A stretch of 8,860 bases of DNA, from the NCBI GenBank assembly GCA_947624855.1, contig CANQMC010000045.1, positions 1-8,860 on the forward strand, given 5' to 3'. The notes under the pieces are model-generated. The model had not been told where the DNA came from. It did not search any database and saw only the letters and a program-made list of their open reading frames with translations. Below are positions 1-6,294 of the stretch, piece by piece; the stretch's first letter is position 1; each line of letters opens with the position of its first letter. The position numbers and the translations under genes were made by a program. The DNA is from an uncultured Bacilli bacterium. GTDB taxonomy: Bacteria; Bacillota_I; Bacilli_A; RF39; UBA660.

Positions 1-16
1 TTTTTTTTGACTAAAT

Positions 17-45
17 TTGACAAATAAGTGTAAATATGGTATAAT
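17..45 (+). promoter_or_regulatory. SigA-type promoter of the J-domain gene
   Basis: The -35 box TTGACA (17-22) and the -10 box TATAAT (40-45) both match consensus and are 17 bases apart. TG at 37-38 gives an extended -10 as well. Transcription should start near 52, leaving a leader of about 23 bases before the ATG at 75. This is the strongest promoter in the window by sequence. Confidence 0.88.
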
Positions 46-74
46 GATGGTACTTAAAAAAGGGGGATTTTAAA

Positions 75-1733
75 ATGTCAAATAAAGAGGCCTTTGAGGC
101 TTTAGGTTTAAATATTGATAATTATATCAAAAACGATATAAGTGATAAGGAATTAAAGAAAATATATCGTACTTTATCAAAGAATTATCATCCAGATTTA
201 CATTTTGGTAGTAAAGAGGCAGAAGAAAAAACAAAATTAATAAATGAAGCTTATGAATTTTTAAACAAATTAAAAGAAAAAACGGGTTCTTATGTAGGGA
301 ATAAAAAACCTATATCTTTAAAAGATTTTGTTTTAATTTATAAAAATAAATTAGAAGCTATTATTAGTAATTCAAAGATAGAAGATAAAGAATATCCAGT
401 TTATTATGATGAGGCTATTAAAAAAATAAAAGATATTATTGGAACATTCGATAAAAATTATCATACTAAAGGTGAAGCATTTAATGAATACAAAGCAATT
501 AAAAAGAAAATAATTGTAATTTTTAAAGAATTAAGAAATAATTATTGTGAAGAAAATGGAATATCTTTAGCTAAAGTTAAAAATAAATTAGATTTAAATG
601 TATCTATAAGAGTTTTATATGAACAATTAGAACTTGCGAAAATGCATTATAGTTATAAAAATGGTTTAAAAGAGGCTTTAGATAAAATTATGTATTCTTA
701 TCAAGATAAAAAGGGATATTCGGAAATTAAACATTTAATTTTAAAAGAGAAAGATAAATTAATTAAAGCTTATAAAGAAACAGATATTGAAGAATTATTT
801 GTTATTAAATTTAATTCTATAATTGCTAAATTATTTAATTATTATTTTCTATTTAAACCAAGATTAGATAGTTTAGAAAAATTTATTAAAGAACATGAAG
901 ATATTTCTACTATTAAAGAAAATTTTGATAATTTAGTTTTAAAATTTAAAGCAGGTACTTTAACAGAAAAAGATATACTTGAAAGTGAATGTATAAAAAG
1001 TTATTATGAAAAACTAGAAAATGAAGCTAAAAGAAAAGAATTAAGTAAAAGTATTTTAGAAAATATTATGAATAATTTTAATAATGCTGTTAATGTTTAT
1101 ACTGGTAAAGTTGATACTAATAGTATTAGTATAGCTACAGTTATTTTAAAAGAAGCAGTATTAGGTATAGAGAAATTTAAAAGAGAGCAAATAGGCGAAA
1201 AAGCAGTTTCTTTATTAAATAAAATTGATTTTAAAAATTTTAAAACTGATATTTTACTTTTAAATAGTGCTTTAAATAATGCTCAAAATTTACCTGAAGA
1301 TAATATTTTTATCAATAAAGAAAAATTAGGATTCTTTGATGTATTATTTAATACTTTAGAAGTAATTGATGGTAAGTTTTATATGATTGGTAAAGAAAAT
1401 TTTGGGGAAGCTAAAACTCAAAAAGAAGTAAGTATAGAGGATATTTTAAATAATTATATAGGTATCGATGTATATTTAGATAATGCTTTGTTTGATGGTA
1501 ATTTCTATAAAGATGGAAATGGAAGAACTACTGTTTTATATAAATGGAATGGTAAAGGTTTAGTAATAACTAATACTAATAATATTACATTTAAAAGTTT
1601 AAAAGGTCTTTTATTTCCAATTGAAGAAAAAGATGCTCAAGTTTTTAAAGATAAAGAATATTTAAAAAATTATATTAGAAAAAATATGGATTTAAATGAT
1701 ATTACTTTAACTAGAAAAAATAGAAGTATGTAA
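75..1733 (+). CDS. J-domain (DnaJ-like) protein with long uncharacterised C-terminal region
   Basis: This 552-residue protein starts with a J domain (about residues 5-65) carrying the HPD tripeptide at 39-41 between basic helix II (KELKKIYRTLSKNY) and helix III. In the family, HPD stimulates the ATPase of Hsp70/DnaK, so the protein should be a DnaK co-chaperone. It is not canonical DnaJ: there is no Gly/Phe linker, no CxxCxGxG zinc repeats and no recognisable substrate-binding domain. Residues 70-410 are Lys/Glu-rich and mostly helical, probably with coiled coils. Residues 415-552 look like a mixed fold that I do not recognise. No membrane segment or signal peptide is evident, so it is probably cytosolic. 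The ATG at 75 has AGGGGGA (61-67) seven bases upstream. It is transcribed alone, between its own promoter and terminator. The J domain is certain; the client and role are unknown. Confidence 0.9.
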   Translation: MSNKEAFEALGLNIDNYIKNDISDKELKKIYRTLSKNYHPDLHFGSKEAEEKTKLINEAYEFLNKLKEKTGSYVGNKKPISLKDFVLIYKNKLEAIISNSKIEDKEYPVYYDEAIKKIKDIIGTFDKNYHTKGEAFNEYKAIKKKIIVIFKELRNNYCEENGISLAKVKNKLDLNVSIRVLYEQLELAKMHYSYKNGLKEALDKIMYSYQDKKGYSEIKHLILKEKDKLIKAYKETDIEELFVIKFNSIIAKLFNYYFLFKPRLDSLEKFIKEHEDISTIKENFDNLVLKFKAGTLTEKDILESECIKSYYEKLENEAKRKELSKSILENIMNNFNNAVNVYTGKVDTNSISIATVILKEAVLGIEKFKREQIGEKAVSLLNKIDFKNFKTDILLLNSALNNAQNLPEDNIFINKEKLGFFDVLFNTLEVIDGKFYMIGKENFGEAKTQKEVSIEDILNNYIGIDVYLDNALFDGNFYKDGNGRTTVLYKWNGKGLVITNTNNITFKSLKGLLFPIEEKDAQVFKDKEYLKNYIRKNMDLNDITLTRKNRSM

Positions 1734-1749
1734 TAAATGCTTCTTTTTT
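1722..1749 (+). terminator. Rho-independent terminator spanning the J-domain gene stop codon
   Basis: AGAAGTAT (1722-1729) pairs with ATGCTTCT (1737-1744), giving 8 bp with one U-G wobble. The 7-base loop contains most of the TAA stop, and a run of T follows (1744-1749). It is modest in GC but typical of such an AT-rich genome. It separates the J-domain gene from the next promoter. Confidence 0.7.
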
Positions 1750-1751
1750 GA

Positions 1752-1780
1752 TTGATTTTTTATAATATTTTGTTTATAAT
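1752..1780 (+). promoter_or_regulatory. SigA-type promoter of the envelope operon
   Basis: TTGATT (1752-1757) and TATAAT (1775-1780) are 17 bases apart, directly after the previous terminator. The start site should be near 1787, with the AGGAGG ribosome site at 1791-1796. A second TATAAT (1761-1766) is too close to any -35 box to serve with this one. Confidence 0.7.
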
Positions 1781-1803
1781 TATGAATTGTAGGAGGACTT
1801 TAA

Positions 1804-2436
1804 ATGAAGAAAATATTTCTATTAGGTATATTAGTTATATTTTTGACAGGATGTTCTAATATAGAAAATAGTAAGATTGATGATATAGTAAATGATGTTT
1901 TTAGTACTCAAGTTGATACTTTAAATGTTAATCGAAATGGTTATAGATATTATTTACCTAAAGGTATAAGTGTTAAGAGTAATAGAAGTTTTAATGAAAT
2001 ATTATCAGATCAAAAATATAATTATTATTTATATGTTGATTTAGTAAGTTATAATAATAAAACAAGTTTTATATATAACGAAAAAAGTTCAGCTTATTAT
2101 TCATATAAACTTGAAAAAAATGGAAAATTGGGATATATAGAAATAAATAATTATAAAAATGATCAATATTTGATTGAAATTATGTATAATTATGCTAAAA
2201 TAGAAGTGATAGTTTATGAAAGTGATATTAATAAAGCAATGACATATGCTATGGTTGTTTTAGCATCTATTACGTATAATGATGATGTAATTAATAATTA
2301 TTTAAGTGAGAGTGTTAATGAATTTAGAGAAAAGAAATTTGACATATTTGAAATTGTAGGTAGTGATAATTATATTGAATTTACCGATGATGATGATACA
2401 ACTGAAGAGGTTAATGACCCCGATTATATAGACTAG
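1804..2436 (+). CDS. Putative lipoprotein of unknown function
   Basis: This 210-residue protein has a lipoprotein signal peptide: MKK, a hydrophobic core (residues 4-14) and the lipobox LTGC ending at Cys17. It should therefore be lipid-modified by Lgt, cleaved by signal peptidase II and held on the outer face of the membrane. The mature part is rich in Tyr, Asn and Asp and looks like a small alpha/beta domain (about residues 40-160). A helical stretch follows, and the tail is very acidic (residues 194-210, with a DDDD run). I recognise no family beyond the signal. The ATG at 1804 has AGGAGG (1791-1796) seven bases upstream. It is first in a four-gene operon, and the next ATG lies 12 bases after its TAG stop. 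Its neighbours suggest an envelope role, but none can be assigned. Confidence 0.85.
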   Translation: MKKIFLLGILVIFLTGCSNIENSKIDDIVNDVFSTQVDTLNVNRNGYRYYLPKGISVKSNRSFNEILSDQKYNYYLYVDLVSYNNKTSFIYNEKSSAYYSYKLEKNGKLGYIEINNYKNDQYLIEIMYNYAKIEVIVYESDINKAMTYAMVVLASITYNDDVINNYLSESVNEFREKKFDIFEIVGSDNYIEFTDDDDTTEEVNDPDYID

Positions 2437-2448
2437 GAAGGTGTAAAT

Positions 2449-3288
2449 ATGGGCTTAGTTAGTAAACTTAAAAATATTTTATTTGAAGAGGAAGAAGTAG
2501 AAATTCCAGTTATTGAAAAGAAAAAAGAAGTAAAACCAGTAGAAAAAACAGAATATAAAGAGTTGCCTAAAAAAGAAGAAGTTAAGGCACCACTTTATGA
2601 TGATTTTTATAACAATTTAGAACCAGTTGTTAAAAAAGAAACTAAAATGGAAGAAAGAGCTAAAAAAGAAGATGTTGTTTCTGAAAGAGAATTATTTAGA
2701 AGTGAACAAACATTTAATTTTCCAGCTTTTGATGAAGAAGAATTTGATAATATTGTGCCCAAACCTAAACAAAGAGCGGTTAATGTTTTGGAGCATGAAA
2801 GAAAAAAAGTTGAAAAAAATAATAATGATTTCCAAAAAAGATTAGAGAAAAAGGAAGAATCTACTAAAACAAAATTTAGACCATCACCTATTATAAGTCC
2901 GGTTTATGGAATTTTAGATAAAAATTATACTCCAGAAGAAATTACTACGAGAAATGATTCTAGTAATTTAAGAACTTTAGATGTTGACAGTGTGCGTAAA
3001 AAAGCATTTGGGGTATTAGATGAAGAAAAAAAAGAAGCTCGTGAAAAGAAATTAATGGATGATAAAATATTAGAAGAAAAGCTTGAAAAAGCTAGAACAA
3101 TTGATGAATTACTTAAAGATAGTAGTGATGAAGTTATTCCTGTTAAAGAAGACATTGAAGAATTAAATGAATATAAAGAACCTGTAAAAAAAGAAGTTAC
3201 ATCTAAAGAATTAGAAGATGATACTTTAGAAAATGATTTATTTGATTTAATTGATTCAATGTATGAGAATAGAGAGGATGGTGAATAA
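2449..3288 (+). CDS. Charged, largely disordered protein with N-terminal amphipathic helix and SPVYG motif
   Basis: This 279-residue protein is dominated by Lys and Glu and appears largely disordered or coiled. Three parts stand out. (a) The N-terminus MGLVSKLKNILF is followed at once by EEEEVE, a likely amphipathic membrane-binding helix. This recalls the start of SepF, but the SepF fold itself is absent. (b) A motif with Pro, aromatic and hydrophobic residues, FRPSPIISPVYGILDKNY (143-160), sits in otherwise low-complexity sequence. (c) A C-terminal helix lies around 255-275 (NDLFDLIDSMYE). I do not recognise a named family. AGGAAGGTG, overlapping the upstream TAG, provides the ribosome site. 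The TAA stop shares its last A with the ATG of the next gene (3286-3290), so translation is probably coupled to the downstream membrane proteins. It may be a cytoplasmic, membrane-associated scaffold or adaptor. That is inference. Confidence 0.85.
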   Translation: MGLVSKLKNILFEEEEVEIPVIEKKKEVKPVEKTEYKELPKKEEVKAPLYDDFYNNLEPVVKKETKMEERAKKEDVVSERELFRSEQTFNFPAFDEEEFDNIVPKPKQRAVNVLEHERKKVEKNNNDFQKRLEKKEESTKTKFRPSPIISPVYGILDKNYTPEEITTRNDSSNLRTLDVDSVRKKAFGVLDEEKKEAREKKLMDDKILEEKLEKARTIDELLKDSSDEVIPVKEDIEELNEYKEPVKKEVTSKELEDDTLENDLFDLIDSMYENREDGE

Positions 3289-3587
3289 TGGACTTTTGGT
3301 TAACTTTTTTACCAATAATCATTTATATTTTATTAATAATTATTTTGGTTATTGGCATAATATTAGGTATAAAGTCAATTATTACAATTAACAAAGTAGA
3401 AAAAGTAGTAGATGATGTAAATGAAAAAGTTGAATCTTTAAATGGTCTTTTTCAAATAGTTGATTTTACTACAGATAAAATAGTAACAATAACTGATAAG
3501 ATTGTTGATGGTATTTCAACATTAGCTTCTAAAATATTTTTTAGAAAAAAAGCAAAGAAAATAAAGGAGGATGAAGAAGATGAGTAA
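3288..3587 (+). CDS. Small single-pass membrane protein, DUF948/YtxG-like
   Basis: This 99-residue protein has one strongly hydrophobic N-terminal segment (about residues 4-29). An amphipathic helical stretch rich in Val, Asp and Lys follows (residues 33-82), and the tail is basic then acidic (KKAKKIKEDEEDE). The layout of one membrane helix plus a heptad-like helix fits the DUF948/YtxG family. In Bacillus, ytxG sits directly before ytxH, as it does here. Similarity is by layout and context rather than a diagnostic motif. The start ATG overlaps the stop of the preceding gene by one base, with GAGAGG (3272-3277) upstream. Its 3' end overlaps the following gene by 8 bases, and the ribosome site of that gene lies inside this one. 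It probably lies in the membrane with its helix in the cytoplasm. Confidence 0.82.
   Translation: MDFWLTFLPIIIYILLIIILVIGIILGIKSIITINKVEKVVDDVNEKVESLNGLFQIVDFTTDKIVTITDKIVDGISTLASKIFFRKKAKKIKEDEEDE
3563..3570 (+). promoter_or_regulatory. Ribosome binding site that decides the YtxH start
   Basis: AAAGGAGG (3563-3570) abuts an in-frame ATG at 3571, which is too close to be used. It lies nine bases before the ATG at 3580, a normal distance. The 3580 start also gives MSKKQSGFGKF, a usual YtxH N-terminus. Confidence 0.8.
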
Positions 3588-4023
3588 AAAGCAAAGTGGT
3601 TTTGGTAAATTTTTATTAGGAGCAGGAATTGGGGCTTGTTTAGGAATATTATTAGCTCCTAAAAGTGGAAAAGAAACTAGAAAAGAATTAAAAGAAAAAA
3701 TGGATAATTTAATTGAAAAAGCTAAAGAAATTGATATTGAAGATGTTAAAGTAACAATTGAAAATAAAATTCAAGAAATTAAAGATGATTTAAAGAATTT
3801 AGATAAGGAAAAAGTAGCTAATAAAATTAAAGAACAAGCTAAAAAAATTAAGAAAAAAGCTGATGAATTAGTAGAATATGCAATAGATAAAGGAACACCG
3901 GTAATTGAAAATGCTGCTAAAGAAGTTAAAAATAGTACAATAAAAACTTTAGAAAGTATTACTGCTAAATTAAAAGAAGAAGATCAACCAAAGACTAAAA
4001 AAGGAACTAAAACAAGTAAATAA
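3580..4023 (+). CDS. YtxH-family general-stress/envelope protein
   Basis: With the start at 3580 the product has 147 residues. The N-terminal signature FGKFLLGAGIGACLGILLAPKSGKETR (about residues 8-34) is the hallmark of the YtxH family (PF12732). It is a glycine-zipper membrane helix ending in APKSGKETR. The remainder is a long Lys/Glu helix (residues 35-130), probably coiled coil, resembling LEA-like stress proteins, with a basic Lys/Thr tail. In Bacillus, YtxH is a SigB-controlled general stress protein whose biochemical role is unclear. No SigB-type promoter is seen here. It overlaps the preceding DUF948-like gene by 8 bases and closes the operon. The family call is firm; the function is not known. 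Confidence 0.9.
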   Translation: MSKKQSGFGKFLLGAGIGACLGILLAPKSGKETRKELKEKMDNLIEKAKEIDIEDVKVTIENKIQEIKDDLKNLDKEKVANKIKEQAKKIKKKADELVEYAIDKGTPVIENAAKEVKNSTIKTLESITAKLKEEDQPKTKKGTKTSK

Positions 4024-4036
4024 GCTTGTTTTTTTT
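4009..4036 (+). terminator. Terminator overlapping the YtxH gene end
   Basis: AAAACAAG (4009-4016) pairs with CTTGTTTT (4025-4032) around an 8-base loop, and T continues to 4036. The loop includes the TAA stop at 4021-4023. GAAC (4004-4007) and GTTC (4038-4041) can extend the stem beyond a bulge. It separates this operon from the promoter at 4059. Confidence 0.65.
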
Positions 4037-4058
4037 GGTTCTTATTGGGAAGTTATGC

Positions 4059-4086
4059 TTGACTTTAAAAATTTATGTGTTATACT
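4059..4086 (+). promoter_or_regulatory. Extended -10 SigA-type promoter of the surface-protein gene
   Basis: TTGACT (4059-4064) and TATACT (4081-4086) are 16 bases apart. TG at 4078-4079 adds an extended -10. Transcription should begin near 4093, giving a leader of only about 26 bases before the preferred TTG start. Confidence 0.72.
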
Positions 4087-4118
4087 AATTACATACGGAA
4101 AGCAAGAGGGTGGTAAAA

Positions 4119-6173
4119 TTGGTTAAAGAATATAAAATAAGTTGGCTAAAAGTGATTGGTATAGTGGCTCTTATGATAGTGATTATTGGAGTGTTATGTT
4201 TTGTTTATCCTAAAAATGTAAGTAGAGCTGATGATACTAGTGCAAGTTTTGTTAATAATATTAATTTAATGAAACAAGCAGGTTTTGAGTATTTTCAAGG
4301 TAATAATTTACCATATGAAGTTGGTGAAACTAGTAAATTAACTTTAGAAGAAATGATTGCTCATAATTTAATTGTTGATTTTGTTGATGAAAATGGTAAA
4401 ACTTGTAGTAAAACAGATAGTTATATTCAAGCTACTAAAACTGTAGATAATGAATATGCTTTAAAAGTATTTTTAAGTTGTGATAGTAAAACAGATTATA
4501 TTGTAACAACTATTTCTGATAGTGTTGTTTGTACAGATTGTGATGCACCAGTAGAAGATGATAATACTACAGCTTTTATCGCAGATAGTAATCCAGTTTA
4601 TAATAATTATTATAATAACGATTATGGTTATAATAGAGATTATGGATCACCTGCTAAAAGTTATTCAACAATTACTAATTATAATATAAGTTATGTTAAT
4701 AATTGTTCAGTATGTTCAAATAGTAATTGTTTAAGTCATTGTTTAAGTACTATTTATTATACAGTTAATTTTAATCCTAATGGTGGTAGTTATGTAAGAA
4801 GACAAGTTGTGGAAAGTGGACACACTGCAACATATAAATCAACTTATCGTGATGGTTATAGATTCTTAGGTTGGTATTTAAATGGAGAAAAATATGATTT
4901 TAATACTCCAGTTACCAAAACTATTACTTTATATGCTAAATGGGAAAAAATTGATGATGATTATGTTCCTGATAAACATAGAGTAGACTTTGATTCTAAT
5001 GGAGGAAGTAAAGTACCTTCACAATCTATACCAGATGGTAATCCGGCAACTAGACCAAGTAATCCAACAAAAGCTTGTTATGATTTTGCTGGTTGGTATG
5101 TTGATCCTGAATTAACAATAAGATATAATTTTGGAATGCCAGTTACAGAAGATATGACTTTATATGCTAAATGGGTTGATAATGGAACTTGTCGGGGAGA
5201 TCATAATGTAGACTTTGATTCTAATGGAGGAAGTAGAGTACCATCACAAACTGTACCAGATGGTGATCCGGCATCTAAACCAGCTAATCCAACAAGACCA
5301 TGTTATGATTTTGTAGGTTGGTATGTTGATAGAGCTTTAACTCAAAAATATAATTTTGGAATGCCAGTTACAAAAGATATGACTTTATATGCTAAATGGG
5401 TTGATAATGGTACATGTATGCAAGATTATACTGTAACTTATGTATCAAATGGTGGTAGTAGAGTACCTTCTGAAACAGTATTAGAAGGTGATACAGCAAC
5501 TAAACCAGTTAATCCAACAAAAAATGGTTATTCATTTGTAAATTGGTATACAAATAGTTCACTTACAACAGTTTATAATTTTAATACTCCAGTTACTAGA
5601 GATATAACTTTATATGCTAAATGGAGTAAAAATGAAGAATTATATAATACTTATTGTAAAGTTGAACAAGAAAAATATAATTCTTGGAGTTATACAGAGC
5701 ATAAAAATAATATGAAATCATATAGTTATAGTTGGACTATTAAGTTTGATGAATTAACTAATGCTAAAAATGTTAAAATATATAATATAAGTTATGTATC
5801 AGATTATAATACTTTCTATAAAGAATATATGAATAATAAAAGAATAACAATGGTTAATCAAAATGATGATTATGTAGGTTATGTAAATTCAGCTTCAATA
5901 TTACAAGCACATGCTTTAAAGAGTGGTAATTTTACAAAATCATTATCTAGTCCATATTATAAAGGAAATTATTGGTATACTAATGCAACTGTTAATGTAT
6001 TAAATTATAATGGAGTAACTAAATATTATTTAAATGCTGCTAAAAATTATGTTTACTTTGTACCATTTACATTTGATGTACAATATACAAATTTAAATAA
6101 ATGTGTAGATGATAAAGCAAGCAATAGTTATAAATATAATAGTTACGAAGTTGTTAAATCATATTATGAATAA
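4119..6173 (+). CDS. Exported Tyr- and Cys-rich protein with four InlB/Flg_new B-repeats
   Basis: About 684 residues from a TTG start at 4119, chosen because GAGGG (4106-4110) lies eight bases upstream. A GTG at 4110 is in frame but falls inside that site. Layout: a membrane helix (residues 9-30) acting as anchor or signal peptide, with a possible signal peptidase I site after SRA (residues 35-37). An N-terminal module (40-150) carries Cys96, Cys121 and a CTDC pair (138/141). A Tyr/Asn-rich linker (160-190) follows, then a four-Cys cluster (196, 199, 204, 208). Four B-repeats with NGGS near the start and YAKW at the end follow (214-502). The last part is a beta-rich, Tyr-rich domain of about 180 residues. 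B-repeats of the InlB/Flg_new type (PF09479, TIGR02543) occur in surface and adhesion proteins. No LPXTG sorting signal is present. Tyr makes up about 10% of residues. It is probably a cell-surface adhesin or structural protein; ligand unknown. Confidence 0.85.
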   Translation: MVKEYKISWLKVIGIVALMIVIIGVLCFVYPKNVSRADDTSASFVNNINLMKQAGFEYFQGNNLPYEVGETSKLTLEEMIAHNLIVDFVDENGKTCSKTDSYIQATKTVDNEYALKVFLSCDSKTDYIVTTISDSVVCTDCDAPVEDDNTTAFIADSNPVYNNYYNNDYGYNRDYGSPAKSYSTITNYNISYVNNCSVCSNSNCLSHCLSTIYYTVNFNPNGGSYVRRQVVESGHTATYKSTYRDGYRFLGWYLNGEKYDFNTPVTKTITLYAKWEKIDDDYVPDKHRVDFDSNGGSKVPSQSIPDGNPATRPSNPTKACYDFAGWYVDPELTIRYNFGMPVTEDMTLYAKWVDNGTCRGDHNVDFDSNGGSRVPSQTVPDGDPASKPANPTRPCYDFVGWYVDRALTQKYNFGMPVTKDMTLYAKWVDNGTCMQDYTVTYVSNGGSRVPSETVLEGDTATKPVNPTKNGYSFVNWYTNSSLTTVYNFNTPVTRDITLYAKWSKNEELYNTYCKVEQEKYNSWSYTEHKNNMKSYSYSWTIKFDELTNAKNVKIYNISYVSDYNTFYKEYMNNKRITMVNQNDDYVGYVNSASILQAHALKSGNFTKSLSSPYYKGNYWYTNATVNVLNYNGVTKYYLNAAKNYVYFVPFTFDVQYTNLNKCVDDKASNSYKYNSYEVVKSYYE
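4758..5624 (+). repeat. Four tandem InlB/Flg_new B-repeats within the surface-protein gene
   Basis: Units lie at 4758-4943, 4977-5174, 5202-5399 and 5427-5624. The first codes for 62 residues and the others for 66, each from a beta-strand plus NGGS to TLYAKW. Linkers are 8-11 residues. Units 2 and 3 share 50 of 66 residues and long stretches of DNA, so they probably arose by recent duplication. Units 1 and 4 are more diverged and keep the Gly that units 2 and 3 replace with Cys. Confidence 0.88.
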
Positions 6174-6251
6174 TTTAACTGAGAAGGAATTTACAACTCT
6201 GGAGTTAAAACGAGTAACTTGCGTTAAAAGTTAAAGGGTATGATTAAGTTC

Positions 6252-6294
6252 ATAAATAAAGGTGGTACCGCGCAAATATGCGTCCTTTGTTTAT
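6252..6294 (+). promoter_or_regulatory. T-box antiterminator (tRNA acceptor-binding) hairpin
   Basis: Helix A1 is ATAAATAAAGG (6252-6262) with CCTTTGTTTAT (6284-6294): 11 bp, one wobble. The 7-base bulge TGGTACC (6263-6269) starts with the UGGU that binds the tRNA end. Helix A2 is GCGCA (6270-6274) with TGCGT (6279-6283) around an AATA loop. This is the canonical antiterminator layout and all parts are present. Confidence 0.85.

Noticed and set aside
7..12. TTGACT as an alternative -35 for the first promoter
   Set aside because: It is 27 bases from the -10 box, too far; TTGACA at 17-22 has the ideal 17-base spacing.
2627..2845. 72-codon open frame on the plus strand in another frame
   Set aside because: It is Lys-rich low-complexity sequence inside the 2449-3288 gene, with no ribosome site and no recognisable domain.
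2925..3155. 76-codon open frame on the minus strand, Ser/Leu-rich
   Set aside because: It lies wholly opposite the Lys/Glu-rich gene; Ser/Phe/Leu richness is what the complement of GAA/AAA codons gives. No ribosome site or family motif supports it.
4110..4118. GTG at 4110 as the start of the surface-protein gene
   Set aside because: The GTG overlaps the best ribosome site (GAGGG, 4106-4110), and the upstream GGAAAG is weak. TTG at 4119 has normal spacing. The difference is only three residues and is not certain.
4758..5624. Regular repeats considered as a CRISPR or non-coding array
   Set aside because: Units of about 200 bases keep one reading frame, diverge mainly by amino-acid substitutions and match the InlB/Flg_new B-repeat pattern.
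6129..6140. TATAAATATAAT as a -10 box giving the T-box its own promoter
   Set aside because: The sequence at the proper distance upstream (around 6106-6117) does not resemble a -35 box, there is no TG extension, and the stretch codes for the Tyr/Asn-rich C-terminus of the surface protein. It cannot be excluded.
6080..6173. LPXTG-type sorting signal at the C-terminus of the surface protein
   Set aside because: The C-terminus (KSYYE) has no LPXTG, hydrophobic segment or basic tail, so retention would depend on the N-terminal helix.
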